From assembly GCA_020352515.1 (NCBI GenBank), contig CP070678.1, positions 5,451,660 through 5,515,659 of the forward strand: a stretch of 64,000 nt of DNA, read 5' to 3'. The position numbers were made by a program, and so were the translations under genes. Source of the DNA: Phycisphaerales bacterium. GTDB taxonomy: Bacteria > Planctomycetota > Phycisphaerae > Sedimentisphaerales > Anaerobacaceae. Positions 9,389 through 18,016 of this stretch are shown piece after piece. How positions within the stretch are numbered: position 1 is the stretch's first letter; the number at the start of each line of letters is the position of its first letter. The notes beneath the pieces are model-generated. The model searched no databases and had not been told where the DNA came from. It was given only the letters and a program-made list of their open reading frames with translations.

Positions 9389-12236
9389 CGTCGGGAAGCA
9401 TTAGCACGCGGTCGAGGGCGCCGGTGGTGACATTCCAGAGCTCGATTGCACTGCCGGTGGCGGCGGCCAGAAGACTCGAGTCGGCCGAGAAACTCAGGGC
9501 CGGATACCCGCCGGCCCAGACAGGACCGTGTTGTCTGCCCTTCGCGACTGCTTTGTTCACTATCTGGACGTTGTCGAGAAAAAACGTCGTGCGTTTTGTT
9601 GCGTTGCTGGTGAACCCGAGCCAGGTAAGCCGCTCGAACTGCTCGCTGCCGTTCGCGAGCTTTCTGAACTGAATTCTCTCGCCGCCCGGCAGCGTGACCG
9701 CCAGGTCCCACGTGCCGGACCGGGCATCCCCGATGAGAGCCTCGATCTCGAAGTGAAGCCACTCGTCCACAGGCAGCTCGCACAGCACTCTATCGCGTGT
9801 ACGCAGCTTCGTTCCGTTGACCCAGAGACTCGGCCCCACGCGGTAGGGCGAGCCCCGCCAGTCGCGCCATTCGTGATTGATCTGGACGCCGGGCCCGATT
9901 CGCAGGTCGAACTCGCACCGGGTCAGACCCTCCTTGTGATTGGGACTGTACACCAAGTGCGGATTGAAGGCCTGCCGGAGCCCTTCAGCATCCGTGATCT
10001 TGAGGCTGCGGCGCCCGCCTGCGGCGGTTTCGTCCGTCACGGCGATCGAGTCGCCCTTGTTTTCCACGTGGGCCTGCGCCTCTGCCGGCCGCGAGCCGAC
10101 CGGCGTCCTCTCGAAGCTGTCGTTTATAGCCCTCGGCGGTGGGTCCGGCGGAATTTCGAGCGGTGGGTAATTGTAGCTCTTTGCCTTTTCTATCCAGGCC
10201 GCTTCGCCGTACACGCCGGCCTTCGTGTAGTCGAATTCCTTAAAGCCGACCTTCAGCGCCGGTGAGCCCGTCTTCAAATTGAAGTCGTAGTTCTCGACGT
10301 CAACAAAGAGCGGATCGGCCACAACCGAGTTGACGTCGTAGCCTTTCTTGCGCCACTCTTCAAGTGACAGTCCGACGAAGTCCACGCCTTTGCCCGAGGC
10401 GTTGAAGTAGCAGTTCTTGTCCACGTTCACGCGGACCTGTGTCCAGGGACCGGCCAGCAGGGGGCCCGTGTTCCAATAAACGATGTTGTTTTCGAAGTTG
10501 AACGACAGGTGGTCCTCGACGCGCGTCGCCTGAATCTGGTGCAGCATCGAGTTGACCAGGATGTTGTTTCGGACGATGTTCTCGCGCCCGTAGTGCTGGT
10601 GGAAGCTCCCTGTCTTTGTGTTGTAAACCAGGTTGTTCTCCATCAGGATGCCCGTGCTGCCCTCGTCGGTGTACAGTCCCCAGCCGCCGTAGGAGTAGGC
10701 GTGGATGTCGTGGAAAACGTTGTCGCTGATGACGGTCCCTTCGGACGGGCCGAGCGTATAGATTCCGCCCATGTCACTGAGGACCCACCAGCCGAGATGG
10801 TGCACGTGGTTGAAGCGAACGGTGTTGCGCTTGCTCAAACTCTCGGCGTACCCCCATCGCCAGCCGACGGAAAAGCCCGAGTAGAACAGGTCGCTGATGT
10901 CGTTGTGGGTCATGGTGTTGTCGCCGCTCTGGCCGACCCAGAGCCCAACGGCGGAGGTGTAGATGCGGCCCCCGGAGCGTATGATATTGTTGTCCACGGT
11001 TATATGGCTCGTTCGCGATGGCTCATCGGCGCGTATCTGCCCCTCCCCGATTCGAACACCGCCGGCCCCCATGTCGTGAATCAGCGACCGCTCAAGCGTG
11101 CAGTCTTTGCATCCCTGTCGAAACCACACGCCGTACGTCGCGATGTGCCTGACCTCGCAGTCCTCTATTACGACGTTGCGCGCGCCGTCGGCCATAATTG
11201 CCGCCTCGGTGACATAAGCCGCTTGGAACGGGGCATACCCGCTGCGGCCCAGCAGCTCCTGGTTGTGCTCGAACACGAGGCCCTTGAACCGCAGGTCGTG
11301 AACGAACCTTTCCTTCTCGGGTTGCCCATCGAGTACGAGCAGCTTCTCTAACACCGGCGCCACCACCCCGGCTTTCGCCATGTCTTCACCGGGCAGAGGC
11401 ATATAATAGAGCCTGCCGTCACGCGCGAGGAACCATTCTCCCGGAGTATCGAGCGCCGTGCGGAAGTTCTCCAGATGATACCGCGTATTCACGGGCCAGC
11501 CCGAGTAGCTCTTCAATTTCTCGCCTATCGTGATGATCACGTTCTCAGCCGTGTCTATTGCAGTTATAAACCGCCGGCTGATGCACCATTTGTGGTAGGC
11601 CACGAGAGTGACATCCTCAAGCTCGCCCTGCTCAAGGTCCTTGAGCGGTTCAAGGGCGTCCGCCCTGACGGACGTGGTGCGCCGGAATTCTCCGCCGTCG
11701 GCCGGGATTTCAGAAGTCGAGCCCATGTAGTGATACCACTTGTTGGGCGTCCTCGCGCGGACCGCCCGCCGGCCGTTGACGAACAATTGCTCGAAATACC
11801 ACTTGCCCCCCTTGACGTCCGGTATGTAAGTCTCCCAGACCCCGTTCTTGCCCTCTTTCCAGCCGGTGATCTCGCGTCCCCCGGTAATGACGGGCCGCGC
11901 GCCTGGCGCGGCCTCGTAAGTAATGGTCCGACCGTTGCGCCCGCTGTCCTCGGGCTTCAACACAAACGCCTCTCGCAGCGCGTAAGTCCCATCGGCGATT
12001 ATGACCCGTACCGGTTCGCTCATGACCCTGCGTATCTTCAGTTGCCGCACCACGCTGCGGGCCCCGCTCAGGGTCGCAAGCGGCCCGTCCGTGCCGTCCG
12101 CCTTAGGCTCGGGCAGCTTTCCCGACCAGCGGTTCCTGCCGTTAGGAGACACGTAAATGTCAATTGTTGCGGCGCAATCGACAGCTACCAGCGTCAGAAT
12201 TACCAGCGACCACAATTTCAATCTCTTTGCGTTCAT
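9354..12236 (-). CDS. Secreted right-handed parallel beta-helix protein (N-terminal part of split beta-helix/WD40 gene)
   Basis: 960 residues from the ATG at 12236, which has GGGAGG eight bases upstream and opens a signal peptide ([19 protein letters not shown]). [12 protein letters not shown] at residue ~30 is the usual entry of pectate-lyase-like beta-helix proteins. Residues ~60-690 form the helix, with many NN.I..N/H asparagine ladders ([39 protein letters not shown]). Residues ~730-910 look like a jelly-roll concanavalin-type domain ([11 protein letters not shown] onwards). The last ~45 residues are the first WD40 blade ([13 protein letters not shown]), cut by a TAG inside the second blade. 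Probably a polysaccharide lyase or hydrolase; the catalytic residues are not assignable. Confidence 0.82.
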   Translation of the reverse strand: MNAKRLKLWSLVILTLVAVDCAATIDIYVSPNGRNRWSGKLPEPKADGTDGPLATLSGARSVVRQLKIRRVMSEPVRVIIADGTYALREAFVLKPEDSGRNGRTITYEAAPGARPVITGGREITGWKEGKNGVWETYIPDVKGGKWYFEQLFVNGRRAVRARTPNKWYHYMGSTSEIPADGGEFRRTTSVRADALEPLKDLEQGELEDVTLVAYHKWCISRRFITAIDTAENVIITIGEKLKSYSGWPVNTRYHLENFRTALDTPGEWFLARDGRLYYMPLPGEDMAKAGVVAPVLEKLLVLDGQPEKERFVHDLRFKGLVFEHNQELLGRSGYAPFQAAYVTEAAIMADGARNVVIEDCEVRHIATYGVWFRQGCKDCTLERSLIHDMGAGGVRIGEGQIRADEPSRTSHITVDNNIIRSGGRIYTSAVGLWVGQSGDNTMTHNDISDLFYSGFSVGWRWGYAESLSKRNTVRFNHVHHLGWWVLSDMGGIYTLGPSEGTVISDNVFHDIHAYSYGGWGLYTDEGSTGILMENNLVYNTKTGSFHQHYGRENIVRNNILVNSMLHQIQATRVEDHLSFNFENNIVYWNTGPLLAGPWTQVRVNVDKNCYFNASGKGVDFVGLSLEEWRKKGYDVNSVVADPLFVDVENYDFNLKTGSPALKVGFKEFDYTKAGVYGEAAWIEKAKSYNYPPLEIPPDPPPRAINDSFERTPVGSRPAEAQAHVENKGDSIAVTDETAAGGRRSLKITDAEGLRQAFNPHLVYSPNHKEGLTRCEFDLRIGPGVQINHEWRDWRGSPYRVGPSLWVNGTKLRTRDRVLCELPVDEWLHFEIEALIGDARSGTWDLAVTLPGGERIQFRKLANGSEQFERLTWLGFTSNATKRTTFFLDNVQIVNKAVAKGRQHGPVWAGGYPALSFSADSSLLAAATGSAIELWNVTTGALDRVLMLPDDGATITEAGFL

Positions 12237-12365
12237 TTGAACCGACCTCCCTTTTTTACACTTGGGCGTACCGACTCCTGCCCTGCCCCATATATATGTC
12301 ACCAGACCCCCCAACCACGGAGAGTCGAAACACACACTTCTCGGTAGAAAACGCTCAGCCCCCGT

Positions 12366-13937
12366 CTACACGCTGAGGTTCTCCCACTGTATCCCGACCT
12401 TCTTGAGCGCGTAGCCCAGCTCTTTCATGTAGTCGCCGTATCCGGTCATCCAGTGGAATCCCGGCATCCTCTCGGCGAGCCTCAGGTCGTCACAGGTGTA
12501 CTTGATGTCAATCTGCGAGCGGCAAATATCCATAAACGGCGCATCAATGACGTCGCCGAGCAGCCCGACCCAGCGCTTCGACGCAAAATCCGGAATAATA
12601 TTCGTTGTTACACGCCCCCTCTTCATCTCTACCTTCGGGGCCGCGCCGTAGTCCGACTCGAAGTGCGTAAGTATCCTGACCGGCTCCAGGTCCTTGCCGT
12701 CCATCAGCCGCGGCGCCGTGCAGTGAGCCAGCGTGATGACTCCGTCGTGCGGATAGGTAGGGTCGTTCAGAAAGACCGGTTTTCCGGAGATGTTGCCGAG
12801 CAGCACCCCGGAAGGAATTACGACGAAGTCCGACTCGCAGAAGGCTAAGTAGCCAGCGTCGTTGAGCAGGGTCAGGGTCAGGCAGGCGGACGTCTCGGCG
12901 ATGGGCATGATGGTCCCCATGCAGCCGTTAATCGTGATGGCCCCGCACCCGGCCTTGTTCATTATTCCCCGAAAGACCTGCTCCAGCAGAAAACAATTGT
13001 CCACAAACTGCCGCTTGGTCTCCAGCGACACCCCCTTTACCGCCAGGTACTTCTCGGCACGCTTCTTGGCGCGCTCGACCGCCACCCCATCCGCACGCGC
13101 CGCCTTGATCAGCTTGCCCAGTTCGCTGTATGGAAAGCTCTGCATGTCGAACTTCCAGATATCCTTGACCAGGTTGGGCACCACATCTCTCGGCTGGGCC
13201 CAGGCGCCGGGGCCGCCGATGGCGACTATTCGCGTGCCCATCGTGTTGCGAAGACCGCACAACGCCCGGAGCCGCCAGAGTATCTCATCCTGGCTGTCAA
13301 CAATGACGTCCGTGTCGTCGATGCCCTCCAGTGCGAGAGTGTCCTTATGCTGTCGCAGATAGCGCGGGCTTATGATCTCGTACCAGAGGTAAACCGGGCC
13401 GGACTTGTGGCGACAGAAGAATATCATGTCTTTGCCCTGCTTGGCCAAGGCGTCGAAAGTACCCATCCCTCCACCGGCGGCGTAGACCAGAAACACATCC
13501 GCCGTCTTCAGGTCGCCCAGGCTCGGGGCGTTTGTGCCGCCGCGTGTCTTGCCGACCGGAAGAAACTCAACGGGAAAATCAGCTTTGCCGGCGATATCTT
13601 TCAGCTCGGCCTCGATTCTTGCAGTCTCATCGGCTGCGTGCTGCTCTGTCTGGATTCCGCCCCAGCTTCGCCAGCTCCTCTGGGGACGCCGCTGTGGCAC
13701 GCTGTAAACGAGGATGGGCTTCACCACAAGGGCCCGGCGTTTGGGGGCGGTCTCCCCTTCCGCTTCGGCCATCGCCACCATCGACCAGGTCAAACCGGTA
13801 AACGCCGCGCCCAGCAAGGTCGCGCCGCCCACTCCCTGCAGGAAGTCACGCCTGGTTATATTATCGTTCGAATGGTGCCCCCCGGAGGGACAGCACGTGC
13901 AGCGCACCGGCCGTGCTTCGTGATCTTCTCGACTCAT
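12366..13937 (-). CDS. Tat-exported protein with L-fucose/arabinose isomerase-like fold
   Basis: 523 residues; the ATG at 13937 has AAGGAG nine bases upstream. A twin-arginine motif (TRRDFLQG, residues ~28-35) precedes a hydrophobic stretch, so export by Tat is likely. The body shows two Rossmann-like parts (KPILVYSV...; ADVFLVYAAGGG) and then GCGAITINGCMGT, AFCESDF and LNDPTYPHDGVITLAHCTAPR, a pattern of fucose-isomerase-like C-terminal domains, where acid and histidine residues bind Mn2+. The assignment to this superfamily is from pattern recognition, not a strong signature. It heads the minus-strand run of sugar-related genes. An isomerase exported with a folded Tat route would be unusual. 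Confidence 0.6.
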   Translation of the reverse strand: MSREDHEARPVRCTCCPSGGHHSNDNITRRDFLQGVGGATLLGAAFTGLTWSMVAMAEAEGETAPKRRALVVKPILVYSVPQRRPQRSWRSWGGIQTEQHAADETARIEAELKDIAGKADFPVEFLPVGKTRGGTNAPSLGDLKTADVFLVYAAGGGMGTFDALAKQGKDMIFFCRHKSGPVYLWYEIISPRYLRQHKDTLALEGIDDTDVIVDSQDEILWRLRALCGLRNTMGTRIVAIGGPGAWAQPRDVVPNLVKDIWKFDMQSFPYSELGKLIKAARADGVAVERAKKRAEKYLAVKGVSLETKRQFVDNCFLLEQVFRGIMNKAGCGAITINGCMGTIMPIAETSACLTLTLLNDAGYLAFCESDFVVIPSGVLLGNISGKPVFLNDPTYPHDGVITLAHCTAPRLMDGKDLEPVRILTHFESDYGAAPKVEMKRGRVTTNIIPDFASKRWVGLLGDVIDAPFMDICRSQIDIKYTCDDLRLAERMPGFHWMTGYGDYMKELGYALKKVGIQWENLSV

Positions 13938-14249
13938 CAGCTATTCTCCTTTCGATTCAGTTATGCCAACGGACAGGCCGCCTGATTTCAAACCGAGCCG
14001 CCTGCGGCCCCGGGAGCCGTGACGAACAGTGTCTCAGGGCACGCAAGTATAACCGATTGCCGGCCGCTGCAAAAGCAAAAAAGATGCCCCAACGCTCCGG
14101 GAACTCGGGGATTTACTTGGCAGACTATTTTCTGCTTGCAAATTCCGCCACCAAATGTAGGCTATTTTCGGCGGCAGCACTCGGTTTGTTCTTTGTTCGA
14201 GGACCCGGCGGTCGACCATGGGCTTTCGCAATTGGAAAGGACACGCATC

Positions 14250-14975
14250 ATGAAAGGCAATCGCAGGTCAATTGCGCAGACACTCGGGGCGCTCGTTCTG
14301 CTTGCTCTGCTCGTCCCGGCGGGCTGCTCATTGCAGGGCGACGAGAAGGCCGGAAAGTCCGATGGGTGGTCGAAGCAATTCGGTGTCGAAAAGCGGACCC
14401 TGTCCCCGACGGGAAAAAATCGCTATTTCGTTCTGGAGCCGGGTTTTCAAATTGTTCTCCAGGGGCCGGATGAGAAGGTGATCATAACCGTTCTCGACGA
14501 GACAAAAGTGATTGGCGGCATAGTCACGAGGGTCCTCGAGGAAAGAGAAGAAAAGGACGGGCGGCTTGCAGAGGTCTCGAAGAACTTCTTTGCCGTCTGC
14601 GAGGATACCGGCGACGTGTTCTACTTCGGCGAGGACGTGGATGACTACGAGGACGGCAAGGTCGTCCGGCATTCAGGGCAGTGGCGGGCCTACGAGAAAG
14701 GGGCCAGGCCCGGCCTGATGATGCCCGGCGAGCCCTCGGTCGGGGCCAAATACTACCAGGAGATAGCGCCCGGAAAGGCGATGGACAGGGCAGAGATTGT
14801 AAGCCTTAGCGAAACCTTCAAGACACCGGCGGGGACCTTCGCCGATTGCCTGAAAGTGGAGGAGACTTCCGGCCGGAGCCCCGGCGAGAGGGAGTACAAG
14901 ACCTACGCCCCCGGTGTCGGCATGATCCAGGACGAGGACCTGCTTATAATCCGGTATGGCTTTGTGGGCAGGTAG
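14250..14975 (+). CDS. Predicted lipoprotein, function unknown
   Basis: 241 residues from the ATG at 14250 (GGAAAGG upstream); the open frame reaches back to 14019 but the upstream part has no signal. MKGNRRSIAQ, a hydrophobic stretch and the lipobox LVPAGC mark lipidation at Cys ~26. The mature part is mixed beta-rich: YFVLEPGFQIVLQG, then VIGGIVTRVLEEREE, FFAVCEDTGDVFYFGEDVDDY and a C-terminal FKTPAGTFADCLKVEETS...YAPGVGMIQDED. The latter resembles the 'DUF3108-like' beta-barrel pattern in which TPAGTF.dC..v and ..PGVG.i recur, but I cannot assign a family firmly. It stands alone, divergent from the isomerase-like gene. Confidence 0.8.
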   Translation: MKGNRRSIAQTLGALVLLALLVPAGCSLQGDEKAGKSDGWSKQFGVEKRTLSPTGKNRYFVLEPGFQIVLQGPDEKVIITVLDETKVIGGIVTRVLEEREEKDGRLAEVSKNFFAVCEDTGDVFYFGEDVDDYEDGKVVRHSGQWRAYEKGARPGLMMPGEPSVGAKYYQEIAPGKAMDRAEIVSLSETFKTPAGTFADCLKVEETSGRSPGEREYKTYAPGVGMIQDEDLLIIRYGFVGR

Positions 14976-15228
14976 GCGGCCTGCGCAAGAGAGTAGGTCT
15001 GGCCTTATCTTCTCAAACGCGGCGATTCTCCTTGTATTGTCCGCTTCTTGAGATGGTCGCTTGTGAGCGTGAGATGCCCGGGCGCCCTACGTGACGTTTG
15101 TTGGCGGGGCGACCGACGGGGACGGAGTCCCGAAGCATCCGGCCAATACACCTGGGGCGGCAAGAGCAGAGACGAGAGCTTGAGGTGCCTCTGGAGGGAA
15201 TTGGAGCAACATAGGTCCGGGAGGCAAT

Positions 15229-15897
15229 ATGACGGAAGCGAGATTTGTTCCGCTGGCGAGTTATCGGCAATACACACCGGAGCGGATGAAAGAGCGCGCA
15301 GCGAGCTTTCGCGCTGACATGCAGCGCAGGCGCAGCGTGCGGCATTTTTCGTCCCGGCCGGTGCCTCGCCGGGTTATTGAGGACTGCATTCTAACGGCCG
15401 GTTCGGCCCCCTCCGGGGCAAATATGCAGCCGTGGCATTTCGTGGTCGTTAGCGCCGCCCACGTAAAAAGGCGCATACGTGAAGAGGCCGAAAAGGGCGA
15501 GAAGGAATTCTATCAGCACTTGGCCGGCCGGGAATTCCTCGATGCGCTCTCGGGCCTGGGAACCGATTATAACAAGCCCTTCCTCGAAGAGGCGCCCTAT
15601 CTTATCGTCGTGTTCGCTCGGAGCAAGGGCCTCTCGCCGGACGGGCGGCAGATCAAGCATTACTACGTCCGCGAATCCGTCGGCATAGCGACGGGCCTGC
15701 TGATAGCGGCCATTCACAACGCCGGCCTTGCCGCGCTGCCCTATACCCCGAGCCGGCCGATAGCTTTGAACGAGATACTCGAGCGGCCCGAGAGCGAGAG
15801 GCCCTTTCTCGTGCTCGTCGTCGGATACCCCCCCGACGGGGCCCTCGTGCCGGATATATGCAAAAAGACGCTCGAAGAGATAGCCACATTCGTGTAA
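15229..15897 (+). CDS. Nitroreductase-family flavoprotein, iodotyrosine deiodinase-like
   Basis: 222 residues; GGGAGG lies just before the ATG. RRRSVRHFSSRPVP (~33-46) and GSAPSGANMQPWHF (~58-71) are the FMN-binding motifs of the nitroreductase fold, which acts as a homodimer in the cytoplasm. The segment after residue 85 has E91, Y95 and K116, with the same spacing (4 and 21) as the Glu-Tyr-Lys triad that clamps halotyrosine in mammalian iodotyrosine deiodinase, and the end (VVGYPPDGALVPDICKK) also matches that subgroup. Reductive dehalogenation of halotyrosine-like phenols is thus plausible; ordinary nitroreductase or ene-reductase activity remains possible. No neighbour gives further context. 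Confidence 0.85.
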   Translation: MTEARFVPLASYRQYTPERMKERAASFRADMQRRRSVRHFSSRPVPRRVIEDCILTAGSAPSGANMQPWHFVVVSAAHVKRRIREEAEKGEKEFYQHLAGREFLDALSGLGTDYNKPFLEEAPYLIVVFARSKGLSPDGRQIKHYYVRESVGIATGLLIAAIHNAGLAALPYTPSRPIALNEILERPESERPFLVLVVGYPPDGALVPDICKKTLEEIATFV

Positions 15898-16150
15898 TAC
15901 TGTGCGCCGGCGCGCGGCGCGAACACGCGAGCTTGAGTCAGGTGGGTTTATGCTGACTATGCAGTGTTTCGCTAGGGGTGTGCCAAATTATGTCGATAAG
16001 AGAGCGTGATTCGTCAAGTGTTATGGATGGCCGAGCGCGGGGTCTTGGCCTAACGCGGTGTCCCGGCAGGGCCAGGCCGTCCACGGCCGGGCTCAGATAA
16101 GGCCGCTTGGAGAGAAGGCATGGAGGTCGAATTGATCGGTAGCAACCGGC

Positions 16151-16169
16151 CCAAGGCTTTGCGCCTTGG
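16151..16169 (+). promoter_or_regulatory. Leader hairpin directly before the sulfatase ribosome-binding site
   Basis: CCAAGGC (16151-16157) and GCCTTGG (16163-16169) form a perfect 7-bp stem with a 5-base loop, followed by CATCTTTT and the GGGAGG ribosome-binding site. It could attenuate transcription or shield the start; no ligand class is recognisable. Confidence 0.35.
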
Positions 16170-16189
16170 CATCTTTTGGGAGGATTTGT

Positions 16190-17731
16190 ATGGCTCGGAT
16201 AAGCAGGCGTGATTTCTTAAAGATCTCGGGCGGCGCTCTGGCGGGTATTGGCCTGTCCGATCACCCGGGATGGGCAATGGATTCTCCAGCGAAGCCGAAT
16301 GTAGTGCTGGTGCTCGTTGACGACATGGGCTTCTCGGACTTGGGCTGCTACGGCGGCGAGATCGATACGCCGAATATAGACAGGCTCGCCCGCGAAGGCA
16401 TTCGCTTCACGCAGTTCTACAATACCGCCAAGTGCTCCCCGACCCGGGCTTCGCTGCTTACCGGCTGCTATCACAGGGAAGTCGGCCAGCAGAAGCTTGC
16501 AAGCTGCATGACGCTTGCCGAGGCGATGCGGAGGGCCGGATACACCACACTGATGACCGGCAAGTGGCACCTGCCCGGCAGCCCGGTCGATAGGGGATTC
16601 GACCGTTACTTCGGGCACTTGAGCGGCGCGACAAACTACTTTCGCGGCGACAAGACTTTCAGGCTGGACAACAGGCCCTTTGAGGTTCCCGAAAAGGGAT
16701 TTTACACCACCGACGCGAATACCGACTACGCAATGCGTTTTCTCGACGATGCCCCAAAGGACAAGCCCTTCTTTCTCTACATCGCTTACAATGCCCCCCA
16801 CTATCCGCTTCAGGCCTGGCCGCAGGATATTGAAAAGTACCGCGGCAGATTCATACAGGGCTGGGACAGCCTTCGCCGCCTGCGATACGAGCGCCAGTTG
16901 AAGATGGGGTTGATTAAGCGGAGCTGGAAACTGACGCCGCGGGATGAGCAAGTCCCGGCCTGGGACAGCCTCTCCGACCAGCAGAAGAAAAAGGAAGACC
17001 TCACAATGGCCGTCTATGCCGCCATGATTGACCGGATCGACCGTAACATCGGCAGGCTAAGGCTTAAGCTCGAAAACATGGGCGCCGCCGACAATACGCT
17101 GTTTCTGTTCCTCAGCGACAACGGCGGCTGTCCTTTCCAGCGGACCAGGACGCCGGAGATTGACCCCGGTCCGGCCGAATCGTACTGGACTTATCACAAG
17201 GGCTGGGCGCAGGTGAGCAACACCCCGTTCCGGCTCTACAAGCAGAATCAACACGAGGGCGGCATCGGCACGCCGCTTATCGCACGCTGGCCCGGCGTTA
17301 TCCAGGCCGGCTCGCTCACCGACCAGCCGGGCCACCTCGTTGACATAATGGCTACGCTGCTGGATATCACCGACACCGACTATCCCGATACCCTCGGCGG
17401 ACAGAAACTGCGCCCGCTGCGCGGGCTGACCCTCATGCCCGTCTTCAAGGGAAAGCAACGCCGGGGGCACGACGAGATATTCTTCGAGTACGCCAGATAC
17501 AAGGGCCTCCGGGCCGGAAAATGGAAGATAGCCTGGCAGACCGGCCCGTGGGAGCTCTACGACATGGAGGCCGACCGAACCGAGCTCAACAACCTCGCGC
17601 CTCAGATGCCCGAAAAGGTAAAGGAGCTTGCCGCACGACACCAGGCATGGCTCAAGGAATTGGGCGGCTCGCGGACGGTCTCGAACCGCAAGAAACCGCC
17701 ACAGGGCAAGGGCCGCACCAAAAGCAGGTGA
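16190..17731 (+). CDS. Tat-exported sulfatase (formylglycine type)
   Basis: 513 residues from the ATG at 16190, preceded by GGGAGG. SRRDFLKISGGALAG is a twin-arginine signal. NVVLVLVDDMGFSDLGCYGG (~37-56) supplies the metal-binding aspartates, and CSPTR at residues 82-86 is the CxPxR motif whose Cys is converted to formylglycine. TGKWHLPG, SDNGGC and GGIGTPLIARWPG are further alkaline-phosphatase-superfamily sulfatase motifs. The protein hydrolyses sulfate esters, most probably on polysaccharides, in the periplasm. No maturation enzyme is encoded nearby. The C-terminus (WELYDMEADRTELNNLA) is the normal end of the arylsulfatase A-like group. Specific substrate not assignable. Confidence 0.95.
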   Translation: MARISRRDFLKISGGALAGIGLSDHPGWAMDSPAKPNVVLVLVDDMGFSDLGCYGGEIDTPNIDRLAREGIRFTQFYNTAKCSPTRASLLTGCYHREVGQQKLASCMTLAEAMRRAGYTTLMTGKWHLPGSPVDRGFDRYFGHLSGATNYFRGDKTFRLDNRPFEVPEKGFYTTDANTDYAMRFLDDAPKDKPFFLYIAYNAPHYPLQAWPQDIEKYRGRFIQGWDSLRRLRYERQLKMGLIKRSWKLTPRDEQVPAWDSLSDQQKKKEDLTMAVYAAMIDRIDRNIGRLRLKLENMGAADNTLFLFLSDNGGCPFQRTRTPEIDPGPAESYWTYHKGWAQVSNTPFRLYKQNQHEGGIGTPLIARWPGVIQAGSLTDQPGHLVDIMATLLDITDTDYPDTLGGQKLRPLRGLTLMPVFKGKQRRGHDEIFFEYARYKGLRAGKWKIAWQTGPWELYDMEADRTELNNLAPQMPEKVKELAARHQAWLKELGGSRTVSNRKKPPQGKGRTKSR

Positions 17732-17791
17732 CCCATCCGGGCGGACAAAGAGCAATATGTGTGGCCTAAAGCCGAACGCGAAAAATCGCGT

Positions 17792-17820
17792 TTGGCCCTT
17801 GGTGCAACTTGAGTTATAAT
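17792..17820 (+). promoter_or_regulatory. Sigma-70-type promoter before the short ORF at 17859
   Basis: TTGGCC at 17792-17797 and a perfect TATAAT at 17815-17820 with a 17-base spacer. Transcription would start near 17828, about 30 bases before the GTG of the short ORF and ~190 before the gene at 18017. Confidence 0.55.
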
Positions 17821-17858
17821 AGCCGCTGTTCCGGCGCGGGGCAGGTTTTAGAAGGGAC

Positions 17859-17981
17859 GTGTCCGAAGTGAAAAGCAAGGCAGCACTTCTGATTCTGGCG
17901 CTCGGAGGTGCATATTATGGCCGAGGAACCGGCGGGCCGCCCGAGAGTCTCAATACGCATCCCTATGGACGCCCGAATTGA
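17859..17981 (+). CDS. Candidate 40-residue membrane peptide
   Basis: A short frame with GTG start, AAGGG just upstream and TGA at 17979. It would read MSEVKSKAALLILALGGAYY and then a Gly/Pro-rich tail ending in HPYGRPN. A basic start, ~14 hydrophobic residues and a polar tail look like a small single-pass or signal-like peptide. Support: a consensus promoter sits right upstream and the next gene starts 36 bases downstream. Against: very short, no known family, a second in-frame GTG (17868) could be the start. It may instead be only leader sequence for the downstream gene. Confidence 0.35.
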   Translation: MSEVKSKAALLILALGGAYYGRGTGGPPESLNTHPYGRPN

Positions 17982-18016
17982 CCTTCCGGTACTGCCGGGA
18001 TTTGAGAGGAAGAAAA

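Noticed and set aside
9528-12347. Several plus-strand open frames (9528-10265, 10509-11351, 11475-12347) opposite the beta-helix gene
   Set aside because: Compositions are typical of antisense frames, and the beta-helix reading has clear repeats and a signal peptide.
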